Assembly: GCA_964636675.1 (NCBI GenBank)
Contig: CAZWUO010000013.1
Coordinates: forward strand, 1-38,127
DNA length: 38,127 nucleotides
Direction of reading: 5' to 3'
Source: JALUUH01 sp964636675
GTDB lineage: Bacteria; Pseudomonadota; Gammaproteobacteria; S012-40
Shown: positions 1 to 8,304 of the stretch, in pieces
How the letters are laid out: each line of letters begins with the position of its first letter
Numbering within the stretch: position 1 is the first letter of the stretch
The notes under the pieces: generated by a model
What the model saw: the letters and a program-made list of their open reading frames with translations, nothing else
Databases searched by the model: none
Told to the model about the DNA's origin: nothing
Position numbers and translations under genes: made by a program

Positions 1-309
1 TGGAACTTGCAAGAACGCGGACGCATGTTTCTAAGCCATGGCGAGGAGGTCTATGAAGGCATTATTATTGGCATTCACTCACGCTCGAATGACCTTGTGG
101 TCAATCCCCTAAAAGCCAAGCAACTCACGAATGTTCGCGCATCCGGCACAGATGACGCCATCGACCTCGTTCCACCCATTCGCATGAGCCTAGAGCAAGC
201 TCTAGAGTTTATCGACGATGATGAGTTGGTAGAAGTCACTCCAAATTCAATTCGCATCAGAAAAAAATTACTGACCGAAAACGAACGGAAACGTGCATCA
301 AGGGGTTAA
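1..309 (+). CDS. typA: BipA/TypA ribosome-associated GTPase, C-terminal part (5' end outside window)
   Basis: The reading frame is open from the first base, so only the last 102 residues of the gene are here. They match the conserved C-terminal domain of BipA/TypA, with the stretches HSRSNDL, QLTNVRASGTD, PPIRMSLEQALEFI and DDELVEVTP followed by SIRIRKK. In the family this domain mediates ribosome binding by a translational GTPase of the EF-G class needed for 50S assembly and growth at low temperature. The GTPase domain lies upstream of the window. dtd follows 39 bases downstream on the same strand. The TTG near base 7 is internal to the gene and not a start. The family call is secure. Confidence 0.97.
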   Translation, partial: WNLQERGRMFLSHGEEVYEGIIIGIHSRSNDLVVNPLKAKQLTNVRASGTDDAIDLVPPIRMSLEQALEFIDDDELVEVTPNSIRIRKKLLTENERKRASRG

Positions 310-348
310 ACCTAGAAAGCTAAATAATCCTATAGGACGTGTCGTCAA

Positions 349-798
349 ATGATAGGTTTATTACAACGAGTTACCGAGTCCTCCGTATCAGTTGACGGAC
401 AATTAATAGGGAAAATTACTCGAGGACTGATGGTGCTTGTCGGCATAGAACGAAATGACAATGCACAAAGCGCAAAACGACTCTTGCAGCGCATTCTAAC
501 TTATCGCGTATTCCCCGATGAACTTGGCAAAATGAATTTATCGGTGCAAGATATCCGAGGCGGGTTATTGCTTATACCCCAGTTTACGCTGGTTGCTGAT
601 ACCCGCAAAGGAACACGCCCGGGATTTTCAAATGCAGCTTCACCTGAAACGGCTAAAAACCAATTTTCAGACTTTGTAAAACTCGCAAAACGACAATTCT
701 CAAACGTAGCCTCAGGGCAGTTTGGCGCAGACATGAAAGTACAATTAGTGAATGACGGGCCGGTGACATTTTTATTGCATGTTAAACCCCTCAATTAA
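349..798 (+). CDS. dtd: D-aminoacyl-tRNA deacylase (DTD)
   Basis: The 149-residue protein has the usual DTD length and fold signature. The enzyme hydrolyses D-amino acids, and glycine mischarged on tRNA-Ala, from tRNA in the cytoplasm. The second signature motif NDGPVTF is present at residues 135-141 with the Gly-Pro pair (G137, P138). The first motif reads PQFTL (77-81) where the commonest form is SQFTL. The Thr (T80) usually assigned to the active site is kept. The ATG start opens directly into the family N-terminus (MIGLLQRV). It follows typA on the same strand, and its stop lies six bases from the stop of a convergent truncated gene. Confidence 0.95.
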   Translation: MIGLLQRVTESSVSVDGQLIGKITRGLMVLVGIERNDNAQSAKRLLQRILTYRVFPDELGKMNLSVQDIRGGLLLIPQFTLVADTRKGTRPGFSNAASPETAKNQFSDFVKLAKRQFSNVASGQFGADMKVQLVNDGPVTFLLHVKPLN

Positions 799-804
799 TC
801 GGGA

Positions 805-1026
805 TTATAAGCGTGGTGATTGTTCCTGATGACGCCAATTATCAGGTAAGGTGGTTGCCGCCCAACTGTCTTCTGAGACCGTTAATCGCTCTTCAGGTAG
901 TGGTAGTTCATAAAGAAAAACGATAGAAGCCGCAACCACACAAAATATATAGAATGTGATCCACGCAAGCGCATAAGCCAACTTAGTACGAAATACATAA
1001 GCGGTGATAAATTTCAGTGAGATCAC
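805..1026 (-). pseudogene. Truncated sensor histidine kinase, N-terminal stump
   Basis: This 73-codon frame begins with GTG on the base after the response regulator's stop codon, the arrangement of a two-component operon. It encodes one strong membrane helix (about residues 12-38), a short periplasmic start, and the sequence SWAATTLPDNWRHQ. That last piece resembles the opening of the extracellular sensor domain of 7TMR-DISM-type kinases (W-x-x-x-x-LP-x-x-W). The frame then ends, a few bases from the convergent dtd stop, so no room remains for a dimerisation or ATPase domain. I infer that a deletion removed most of the kinase. A small membrane protein retained for its own function cannot be excluded. 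Confidence 0.55.
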
Positions 1027-1716
1027 TTACAAGGGCATATCCATCAGCCCAAACTGCATTGCTTCAAAAACAGCTTCTCCGCGCGAATGAACTTCCAGTT
1101 TTCGATAAATATTTTTGATATGAGAAGTTATGGTATTTCGAGACATACCCAGCATGCTCGCCACTTCATGATAGGTGTAGCCCTTGGTGATACACTGAAG
1201 AACCTCAGTCTCACGCTTAGTCAGTTTTGGTACTTTTTTTTTCAGACTTTCTTGAGCATCAGAATCATGGCGATTGGCATTACAGCAGGACTTCAGCACA
1301 TGCCGCGCAATACCCGGGCTAATAGGCGACTCTCCGGCCAATAATCGCAGTATTGCATCCCCGATATAAGCGGTATCACCGTCTTTTAAGAGGTAGCCCG
1401 TAGCACCCGCCTTGATGGCTTCGAGAGTATTGCGTTCATCGCTGAATACCGAAATCACCATGATCTCTATAACATCACTATGCATACGTGCGGCACGAAT
1501 AAGCTCTATGCCGCTACCATCTGGTAAACCTAAATCAGTTAACAAGACATCAGGATGCTGGGTATCAAGGATTAATAATCCCTCTTTGAGCGTTGCACAA
1601 CTCCAAACAACGGTCAGGTATTCATTTGCGTTTATAACTTGGACTAAACGTTGTCGAGTCGCATCATCATCTTCCACCAACAGTACATTGTGAATTATGC
1701 GATTGGAACCATCCAT
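1027..1716 (-). CDS. NarL/LuxR-family two-component response regulator
   Basis: The 229-residue protein has an N-terminal receiver domain (about 9-125) with acidic pocket EDD (15-17), phospho-acceptor D61 in LLTDLGLPDGSG, the switch Ser in VISVF and K111 in LLKDG. A GerE/LuxR helix-turn-helix follows (about 163-222), recognised by LTKRETEVLQ, SRNTITSHIKNIYRKL and the trailing VHSRGEAV. It should be a DNA-binding transcription factor switched by phosphorylation. The ATG has an AAGG-type ribosome site seven bases upstream. Its cognate kinase gene immediately downstream is truncated, so the regulator is probably orphaned or served by another kinase. Targets cannot be read from the sequence. Confidence 0.92.
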   Translation of the reverse strand: MDGSNRIIHNVLLVEDDDATRQRLVQVINANEYLTVVWSCATLKEGLLILDTQHPDVLLTDLGLPDGSGIELIRAARMHSDVIEIMVISVFSDERNTLEAIKAGATGYLLKDGDTAYIGDAILRLLAGESPISPGIARHVLKSCCNANRHDSDAQESLKKKVPKLTKRETEVLQCITKGYTYHEVASMLGMSRNTITSHIKNIYRKLEVHSRGEAVFEAMQFGLMDMPL

Positions 1717-1937
1717 TATTTACCTTGGTTAATAACCGGGTTGAAATAATTTTTGACGAGATGTAATTCTAGTACAAGTTATGAAGAATGCCAACACACT
1801 TAACATAAATATTACATTACACTATTATTTATAATATTATTATTTTTGAATTTTTATACTCCTCTTATTGCAACAAATCAGTATTAGAAAAATTGAAATT
1901 CCTTACCAAAATATTGATAGATTTTTTCACAATTCAC

Positions 1938-3149
1938 TCACGGTGTTGCATAAACCGACGAATTGGCGCTGTCGGTTGCGCTATCTATTAATTCATTGCC
2001 TTTAAATTTCTCATATTCTGTATGTTCAATGTCAAATGTCAAACCACGGTTTTGTAAATCGTTAATAATCTGGGTAAAACACTCTGCTTGCATGCCAATG
2101 AGTTCGGGTGAAATTATTCCTTTTTGGGTAAAAAACCCATTTAATACTAGGCGACTAATTGCAGAACAGGTATAACCCGTGGTCCGACTCATTGCTGAAA
2201 ACTGCGTGACGTGATCATATTGATCAAATAACCGGTAAACATAACATTGTGCACTGCTACGCAAAGTGACACGCATTGCAATAGCATCGCTATCGTTCTC
2301 ACTAAAGTTCATGCAAGACTCTAATACCTTTGCAGTGAGATCTATCGGTCGCACCCATAGATCAGTTGCTAATTTAACCGGTTCATCGCTCAGCAGACCA
2401 CATCTTCGTAACGCAAGAATACAATCGAGATGCTGCGGATAACGCAACATTTTTTGTCTCATGTTCTGTATTTTGTGACGCATGGTTTGCGGCAAATTTC
2501 CTAATCCATTGTAGTGGATAGCTTCTAACACCCCTAACCCAGGAAATTCAATTTGCTCAATATGGTTTAACGGGCTCAGCGAAACGAGCTGTCCTTGATC
2601 GACTATCTCAGCAGGGTTAAGGTATTCAGCGAGCAACTCATGCGGCGAATAAAAATCTCGATGATATAGGGGCCACTCGGGAATTCTGGGTAATCCACCA
2701 AAGAAACACTCGTATTCGTGTATTTCCATTTGTTGTACATGGTGACCCAAAATCAGATTTGATAGACCTGGTGCAATACCTGCGTCAATGACCGCAGTTA
2801 CCCCTTTTTGCTTAGCCAAGCTGTCTAATTTACGAGTATCCTCTAACAATGTAGCGACGGAGACACAGTTTTTACCTGCCTCGATAACCGCACGCAAAGC
2901 TTGGAAACCGATCGCAGAAGGTAAGGCATTTATAATCAAATCCGCGTCATCAACATTCTGCAATACCGCGGCAGATTCTTTAGGCATGGAAAGATCTGCC
3001 TGAATAACCTGGATACTGGGCATCAATCTTGTTAACAAAGCCAAACGCGCCCTATCATTATCGATAACCGTGACCTGGAATTGTTCACACAGATCGAATG
3101 CGATTGCGCGCCCCACAAGGCCTCCACCTTGAATAACTATTTTATTCAT
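1938..3149 (-). CDS. Saccharopine dehydrogenase-like NAD(P)-dependent oxidoreductase
   Basis: This is a 403-residue protein with an N-terminal Rossmann motif (IQGGGLVGRAIAFDL, residues 6-20), an acidic strand end (VTVIDND) and the remote-homologue layout of saccharopine dehydrogenase, lysine 6-dehydrogenase and carboxynorspermidine synthase. The middle motif VIDAGIAPGLSNLILGH is characteristic of that group. The enzymes act on amino-acid or polyamine C-N bonds; the substrate here is not determined. The ATG follows a GGGAGA ribosome site. It is the last gene of a minus-strand set, 27 bases after the dioxygenase fusion, so the two products may act on one pathway. This is inference from spacing only. 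Confidence 0.8.
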   Translation of the reverse strand: MNKIVIQGGGLVGRAIAFDLCEQFQVTVIDNDRARLALLTRLMPSIQVIQADLSMPKESAAVLQNVDDADLIINALPSAIGFQALRAVIEAGKNCVSVATLLEDTRKLDSLAKQKGVTAVIDAGIAPGLSNLILGHHVQQMEIHEYECFFGGLPRIPEWPLYHRDFYSPHELLAEYLNPAEIVDQGQLVSLSPLNHIEQIEFPGLGVLEAIHYNGLGNLPQTMRHKIQNMRQKMLRYPQHLDCILALRRCGLLSDEPVKLATDLWVRPIDLTAKVLESCMNFSENDSDAIAMRVTLRSSAQCYVYRLFDQYDHVTQFSAMSRTTGYTCSAISRLVLNGFFTQKGIISPELIGMQAECFTQIINDLQNRGLTFDIEHTEYEKFKGNELIDSATDSANSSVYATP

Positions 3150-3176
3150 CTCGATCTCCCTTTTATTTATAAAAGA

Positions 3177-6100
3177 CTATGAATCTTCATTTTCAGAAGT
3201 TAAAAAAACCGCAGCATTATCACTTGTGTATGTTTCAATTTTCCTTTCGTTCGGTTCAATAATTTCGCGCCAAATTTTCTCATAATATGATTGCAGAATT
3301 GAGGGAATACTTGTGACGTGGTGCATTAAAATCTTCTCACCTGCATTAATGGTTTGTGATTCATAGTGCTCAAATACTTTTACGCCATCACTAACTACTC
3401 GCTTGATCGCATTTAATACCTGGTCATTTTGTTTAATTATTTGATCACACGATATTTTTAATGTGGCGAGCATATCAACCGTAGTTTGAGAAATTTTTGT
3501 ATTTACATTTTTTAGAATGTCGATTTTTTTTTGTAACACACCTACACAGTTTTTGGCCTGCTGAACATACTTTTTGGCATTAACTGCTTGCAGTTCTTGT
3601 TGCATCCAGCGCACATCAGATTTACGATCACATAAGCCAGAAGTAACCGCCCATAATACTTGCAAATCCTCACCACTCAGAACATCCAAGCAATGCTCGT
3701 TAAACCGTTTTTGAGCTTGAACAAAAAGTTGCATTTTGAACAAACTAAAATCATGTTTTAATTCATACGCGGTAGTTGCTTCTTGCAAAAAACTAAAATC
3801 AATCTTAAGCGCATTCTGCATCTCTACGATAAGATAGAGGTAACGAATCCAAACCCGGAAAGTTTCATCTAAGCTGATATAAAAAGGACCGTCGGGGCCG
3901 ATCGCAAGACCACCTATTTCGCCAAAATCAAGCCGTTTAATAACCCCCACTTCGTACATTCCGAGCGTTGCTTCGACGGCTGGATCAGATGAATGCCCAA
4001 CGGATCGATAAGCCTGACTAGCATCCAGTCCACAATGCAGCAACAAGGTTTGATGACCGCCTGGATGCAATTGGATAAACTCCGTTAAATCATAAACCCT
4101 GCCACTTATCAGCATCCAATAGCCTTTTTCTTGATTGTTGTGCATGGCTACTTCAGTGGCGTCGAAGGTTCGACGTTCTTCATTTGTAGGGGTGCTATAA
4201 GTGGTAAAAACATCCGTCATCAAACGCCTATCCGCGTTCAACTGATAGATAAATTGATTAATTTCTTCCTCAGTTTTTCCCGAATATTTTCGAACAACTT
4301 CTTTGAGCGTATGTATAACAGTGGCAGAGAAAGCCGTTTTTCCACAAATATAAAAACAGGCTTCTTTGCCACCGTCTTGTCGAGTTCGTAGCAACTCCCA
4401 TAGCGCAAGAGCATTTTTTTCTTGCAACATGAGGCTATCAATTCGACGGCGTTTTCCAGGCTCAAAAACGAGATTTCCTGTGTGTGAAGTGGAAACAAAG
4501 CGAACATTGATGTTCTCGCGTGAAAATGCCACATGCAGAATCAAGCTTTCAGCAGCGATCATTTCAGCGAGCCATTGCTGCCCATGGAACTGATCCCGGC
4601 TTCGAGTGGAAAAGAACAACCAGTTCTCGCTGGCGTTTTGCCGCACTCGCTCTGCAATAAACCCGATAAAGGGAGCAATTCCAGTACCTGCAGCAAACAT
4701 CACAATAGGACGCGAGGCATCTACCGGTAAACGAAACCGTGGGGATGGAACAACGCGTAACGCAACATCTGGCATTTTAACGACTGTTTTATTTATTACC
4801 TGGGCGCTGATACGATGCAAATAACTCGAAGCAGTTCCGACTCTTTTAGCAGCACGAGAAACATTTGAACTCTGGGTTACATAGGACAATTTCCCGACGG
4901 TTAATTGCAGCGTTTCTGGTGAATGTTGATTTTTCGGAGATGCAGAAGCAATTGAATATAATCGAAAGGTTTCTGGTGGTATAAGCTGGCAAATAGCTTC
5001 GTTTTCCCATGGCTTGGCGCGCCAAAAACGTTGTACATCGAAACCGCCTTGCACTATTAGATCGAGCAGATCCCATAGCTCCCATTGATCTTCGGCACGG
5101 GCATGCAAAACATGCGCAACACTCGCTGCTGCCGTTATCGCATAGAGCCGTTTGGCAATAATACGTGTAACGGGACGGATTTTGCCAAACTTTAAAAACT
5201 CATACAGCGGAATTTTTTTTGTATTCGTTTTGTTATCTTGATAATCAGTACGTAGCCGAAGCGCCGCTTGCCATGGAAGATGAAGCTCGATAGACGTATC
5301 GGATTTCGCCTGTAACGCACGAATAGTCTTATTAATTAGTTCATCACTGTTCTCAGGTAAAATTCCGCAGCGATCGCCTGGTTGATAACGTATGTCCGTC
5401 CCTGCAATATCGAAAGAAATTTGTTTAATCTCTTGCTCCGAGCCAGCTTCCAGTATTTCACTCTTTTTGGGCCGCGCAAAATTACAATGCGTGGGCAATC
5501 CTGTGTATCGCTCATTACGTGCGATTTCTAGTTCATCATTGATTACATCCCAGGTTTTTTCTTTAAACACATTAAGACTTTTAAATCCACCATTAGTAAC
5601 AGCACGACCTGTTTTAAAACCCACTTCCATAAAACCATAAGTCTTCAAGCGATGTATGCCTAAAAAACCTTTGTCCCCTGCATAAATATCTAGCAACTGT
5701 TGAAAAATGTTGCGTAAGCTCCGATTACCCTTTGTTAAAATAAAATCCCGTACTGATATTTTTTCCAATTCAGAAAAAAAATGATGCAGATTTCGAGGAT
5801 ACCAATGACGAACGGCTATCGCCTCTTGGCCCTTTTTTGATGCATAGTTTTTTCTCCCCAGAAAAATATCCATTAATGAAAAAATGGGATACCCTGCTCC
5901 ACTCATACCCAATTCGTCTGGATGGATTGGTCCGGAGAAATAACCTCCTCCCGCTACCTTGCCCCACATGCTAGGATTAACATAACTGACGCTGTGGGAA
6001 TTGAGGTCAATTTTAGGATATGTCACTTCTGTGACATGCTCTATGCGCTCCGCGATTAATAATAATTCTAACTGCAAACCTTCAACATCATTGCAGACCA

Positions 6101-6707
6101 CTGCCTCTTGGGCTCTGACAACAGCAGCAACAATGGGAATAGTTTGCATCATCAACTCCAAGGCCGTTTGATACTCTATGTGCTCTGCCTGAACCCCAGT
6201 TACCGATGCAAGTATTTCAATGTTGTCGACCCGAAATGGATCTAAGCGGGCTGGGTTTCGCAGCTTCCAGTTATACAGAACGTCCAACGATAATAACGAT
6301 GGGTGGGGACGCTCTAAACGCTGGCTGACGTGTGTCCAAGGTTTAATAATATTGTTGGGTGGTGTTTTTGGAGAACCCACTTCGACCCAATAATAAGCAT
6401 GGGCGATGTTGCAAAGTAACAACGCCGCTCGAGATAAACACTGATCAGGAAGCTGATCTACTGTCGAGTCCAAAAGTGGTAATTTATCGACCATGCGGCG
6501 TAAAGTGAGCGTGCTAATTAATTCCGGCAACTGGGCTGCGATCTCATCCCATAAATAATGCGTTGAAGGTAACGATTGCAATGGAGGAAAGGAAGGCAAA
6601 AATCCATGTTGCTCAGATAAAAAACCAAAGTTCTCATGCCCCAACTTAACATTGATCTGTTGAGCTTTTGTAAAAATACGTCGCAACCGTAAGGTTTTTT
6701 CCAACAC
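3177..6707 (-). CDS. IDO-like heme dioxygenase fused to FAD/NAD(P)H reductase and cytochrome b5
   Basis: This 1176-residue protein has at least three redox modules. Residues about 25-380 resemble indoleamine 2,3-dioxygenase: GFLP near the start, AHAYYWVE (102-109), NWKLRNP (146-152), GMSGAGYP (267-274), and IHRLKTYGFMEVGFKTGR with H352 at the expected proximal heme ligand. Residues about 400-835 resemble the FAD/NADP half of P450 reductase: YQPGD (441-445), RLYSIASAS (582-590), GTASSYL (624-630), FAAGTGIAPF (671-680) and YICGK (786-790). No flavodoxin/FMN domain is visible. Residues about 846-926 are cytochrome b5 with HPGG (H881) and GHS (H905), the normal 24-residue spacing. The last 250 residues are unassigned and partly helical. 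The start is GTG with TAGGAAA upstream; a TTG follows as the second codon. Confidence 0.85.
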   Translation of the reverse strand: MLEKTLRLRRIFTKAQQINVKLGHENFGFLSEQHGFLPSFPPLQSLPSTHYLWDEIAAQLPELISTLTLRRMVDKLPLLDSTVDQLPDQCLSRAALLLCNIAHAYYWVEVGSPKTPPNNIIKPWTHVSQRLERPHPSLLSLDVLYNWKLRNPARLDPFRVDNIEILASVTGVQAEHIEYQTALELMMQTIPIVAAVVRAQEAVVCNDVEGLQLELLLIAERIEHVTEVTYPKIDLNSHSVSYVNPSMWGKVAGGGYFSGPIHPDELGMSGAGYPIFSLMDIFLGRKNYASKKGQEAIAVRHWYPRNLHHFFSELEKISVRDFILTKGNRSLRNIFQQLLDIYAGDKGFLGIHRLKTYGFMEVGFKTGRAVTNGGFKSLNVFKEKTWDVINDELEIARNERYTGLPTHCNFARPKKSEILEAGSEQEIKQISFDIAGTDIRYQPGDRCGILPENSDELINKTIRALQAKSDTSIELHLPWQAALRLRTDYQDNKTNTKKIPLYEFLKFGKIRPVTRIIAKRLYAITAAASVAHVLHARAEDQWELWDLLDLIVQGGFDVQRFWRAKPWENEAICQLIPPETFRLYSIASASPKNQHSPETLQLTVGKLSYVTQSSNVSRAAKRVGTASSYLHRISAQVINKTVVKMPDVALRVVPSPRFRLPVDASRPIVMFAAGTGIAPFIGFIAERVRQNASENWLFFSTRSRDQFHGQQWLAEMIAAESLILHVAFSRENINVRFVSTSHTGNLVFEPGKRRRIDSLMLQEKNALALWELLRTRQDGGKEACFYICGKTAFSATVIHTLKEVVRKYSGKTEEEINQFIYQLNADRRLMTDVFTTYSTPTNEERRTFDATEVAMHNNQEKGYWMLISGRVYDLTEFIQLHPGGHQTLLLHCGLDASQAYRSVGHSSDPAVEATLGMYEVGVIKRLDFGEIGGLAIGPDGPFYISLDETFRVWIRYLYLIVEMQNALKIDFSFLQEATTAYELKHDFSLFKMQLFVQAQKRFNEHCLDVLSGEDLQVLWAVTSGLCDRKSDVRWMQQELQAVNAKKYVQQAKNCVGVLQKKIDILKNVNTKISQTTVDMLATLKISCDQIIKQNDQVLNAIKRVVSDGVKVFEHYESQTINAGEKILMHHVTSIPSILQSYYEKIWREIIEPNERKIETYTSDNAAVFLTSENEDS

Positions 6708-6744
6708 GTTATTTCCTAATGTTGTTATATTAATAAAATTCCTA

Positions 6745-7218
6745 TTATGTAACAGTCAATAATTCTTTTTTTTGAGGATAAACCATTCCTCTGCAGACAT
6801 CTGTTTTGCAAAAAGTTCCTGCTAAATCTCCACGCTCAATAACGGGCAGGCAGCGTATTTTTTTTTGCAGCAAAATGGTTGCAGCGTAAAATGCTTCTTC
6901 ACTGGGTTTCACAACGATGGGATCTTTGTTAACCAATGGTGCAATAGGATAGTCGGCATATTCAGTTCCTTTCGTTTTAAAAAAATGCAGCGCGTCCTCT
7001 ACAGAACCACCTAGTTCAATCACGTCTTCTAGATCTGGCAATAAGGGTTGAATTAAATCGTTTTCTGATAACACACCCGTAAAAGCGTTTTGATGATCAA
7101 CCACCATGAGATCGCTAATACCGCTGATTGAAATGATTTCAGCAGCATGTTTGACCGTAGAGTCAATATGGATACTTATTGGTTTGGTTGTCATCAGTTC
7201 ACGAATTTGCATCGACAT
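6745..7218 (-). CDS. Two-CBS-domain protein
   Basis: The 157-residue protein consists of a tandem CBS pair and little else. The first opens with IRELMTTKPISIHIDSTVKHAAEIIS and ends VLSENDLI; the second runs from the PIVVKPSEEAF segment to CLPVIERGDLAGTFCKTDV. CBS pairs bind adenosyl ligands (AMP, ATP, NAD, SAM) and act as regulatory sensors. It is first in the operon, 37 bases before the dioxygenase fusion, with an AAGGAG ribosome site. I infer a role as a nucleotide-sensing regulatory subunit of the enzymes behind it, but nothing in the sequence proves an interaction. Confidence 0.88.
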   Translation of the reverse strand: MSMQIRELMTTKPISIHIDSTVKHAAEIISISGISDLMVVDHQNAFTGVLSENDLIQPLLPDLEDVIELGGSVEDALHFFKTKGTEYADYPIAPLVNKDPIVVKPSEEAFYAATILLQKKIRCLPVIERGDLAGTFCKTDVCRGMVYPQKKELLTVT

Positions 7219-7641
7219 CTCCTTAATAATCTAATCGTCATTCTGGTTTTGCTACACCAGACTCAATCGTAAGCCTTAAACACCTATGACTTTTTCCGGT
7301 CAAAGAAATAAGAAAATAACTGTTTAAAAATCTATAAGCAGCGTGTGGCTCATGAGTAACGAACAGCATCTTAGGCAAAGCGAAAAGCCGCTAGGCCTCT
7401 GCGTCTAAAATACTAGTAGTCCAACAAGGTCGCGTCCATCCCCCATTTATGGGATAAGATTTATTTCAAATGCATCAATTTTTATGAATCCAAGCTTAAT
7501 CCGGTCAAATGAGGAGCAATTTGCATAACATTAATGTACAGTTATCAACGTGTATATCGAGGGTATTGAGAGCCTACAAAAATAAAACTCAAACCCTTGC
7601 TCGAAAAAAATAGGGTGGTCATCCTGAGGGGGGTAGAATCC
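7219..7641. other. Divergent intergenic region between the CBS operon and a lipoprotein gene
   Basis: No convincing gene lies in these 423 bases. The region must carry the promoters of the minus-strand operon and the plus-strand lipoprotein. A short inverted repeat (TCTGGT/ACCAGA, 7234-7252) lies just upstream of the CBS gene, and the string CCGGTCAAA occurs twice (near 7298 and 7501). No clear -35/-10 pair can be assigned. Confidence 0.5.
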
Positions 7642-8157
7642 ATGCCAAAATTTAAAACCTGGTGGTTTACCGGATTGATAAGCATTAGTGCTATCTTTTC
7701 ATCCGCGTGTACAACCACGCAAATTGTTGAGCAACACGAACTGTTTGTTCCTGCTACTCAGGAACATGCAACGATTTATTTTATGCGACCAACACTTCAA
7801 CGAACGCGCGGTGTCGCAGATAATGATCTCAGCATTGATCTGGATAAAAAGTTAGCACTAACGCTATCTATCGGCGAATATGCGGCAATTCTTGTCAAAC
7901 CAAAAATCATTAACATTACTTTTAGAAACCTAAGCTACTTAACCTCCGACGTGATGCCTAAAGAAGTAACACGCTCAAAACTATTCACTTTTGAAGTAAA
8001 TAAAACCTATTTCATTCTCGCTGACTTTCAACAGGAAGAATTCCGTGGCATCTATTTTAAGCCCATTGTGCTTGACCAAGAAAAAGCGCTAAGCCTCATT
8101 AAATCGCTGAGACCGGCAGGCAATATTGCACGTAATAATACAGACAGACTCATGTAA
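7642..8157 (+). CDS. Putative DUF2846-like lipoprotein
   Basis: I chose the ATG at 7642 because a GAGGGG ribosome site sits nine bases upstream and the protein then opens with a basic, hydrophobic signal peptide (MPKFKTWWFTGLISISAIF) ending in a lipobox-like SSAC. An upstream in-frame TTG would add 15 residues that spoil the signal. The 171-residue product is a predicted lipoprotein. The phrase ATIYFMRP followed by a basal IDLDKKLA...L-x-x-GEYA and a KTYFILADF strand resembles small DUF2846-type lipoproteins. Function is unknown. It precedes a large lipoprotein gene on the same strand by 147 bases. Confidence 0.75.
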   Translation: MPKFKTWWFTGLISISAIFSSACTTTQIVEQHELFVPATQEHATIYFMRPTLQRTRGVADNDLSIDLDKKLALTLSIGEYAAILVKPKIINITFRNLSYLTSDVMPKEVTRSKLFTFEVNKTYFILADFQQEEFRGIYFKPIVLDQEKALSLIKSLRPAGNIARNNTDRLM

Positions 8158-8200
8158 CGATACCCGTGACGGCTAAAATTTAGATGTCACCGCACATTCC

Positions 8201-8224
8201 TTGAAGATAAGATGGCGTCTTCAA
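8201..8224. repeat. Short inverted repeat between two lipoprotein genes
   Basis: TTGAAGA and TCTTCAA form a perfect seven-base inverted repeat around a ten-base loop. No U-run follows, so it is not a standard intrinsic terminator. It could be a weak terminator or a transcript processing hairpin. Confidence 0.35.
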
Positions 8225-8304
8225 ATCATGTTGCGTATCTATTATTATAATCGCCTCTGCCATAACAAACTCTTTCATTATTTTGCATTAAGGAAGCCTC
8301 GCTT

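Noticed and set aside
4131..4824. Several plus-strand frames within the dioxygenase fusion
   Set aside because: They lie antisense to the FAD/NAD(P)H domain of a well-supported gene and contain no family motif.
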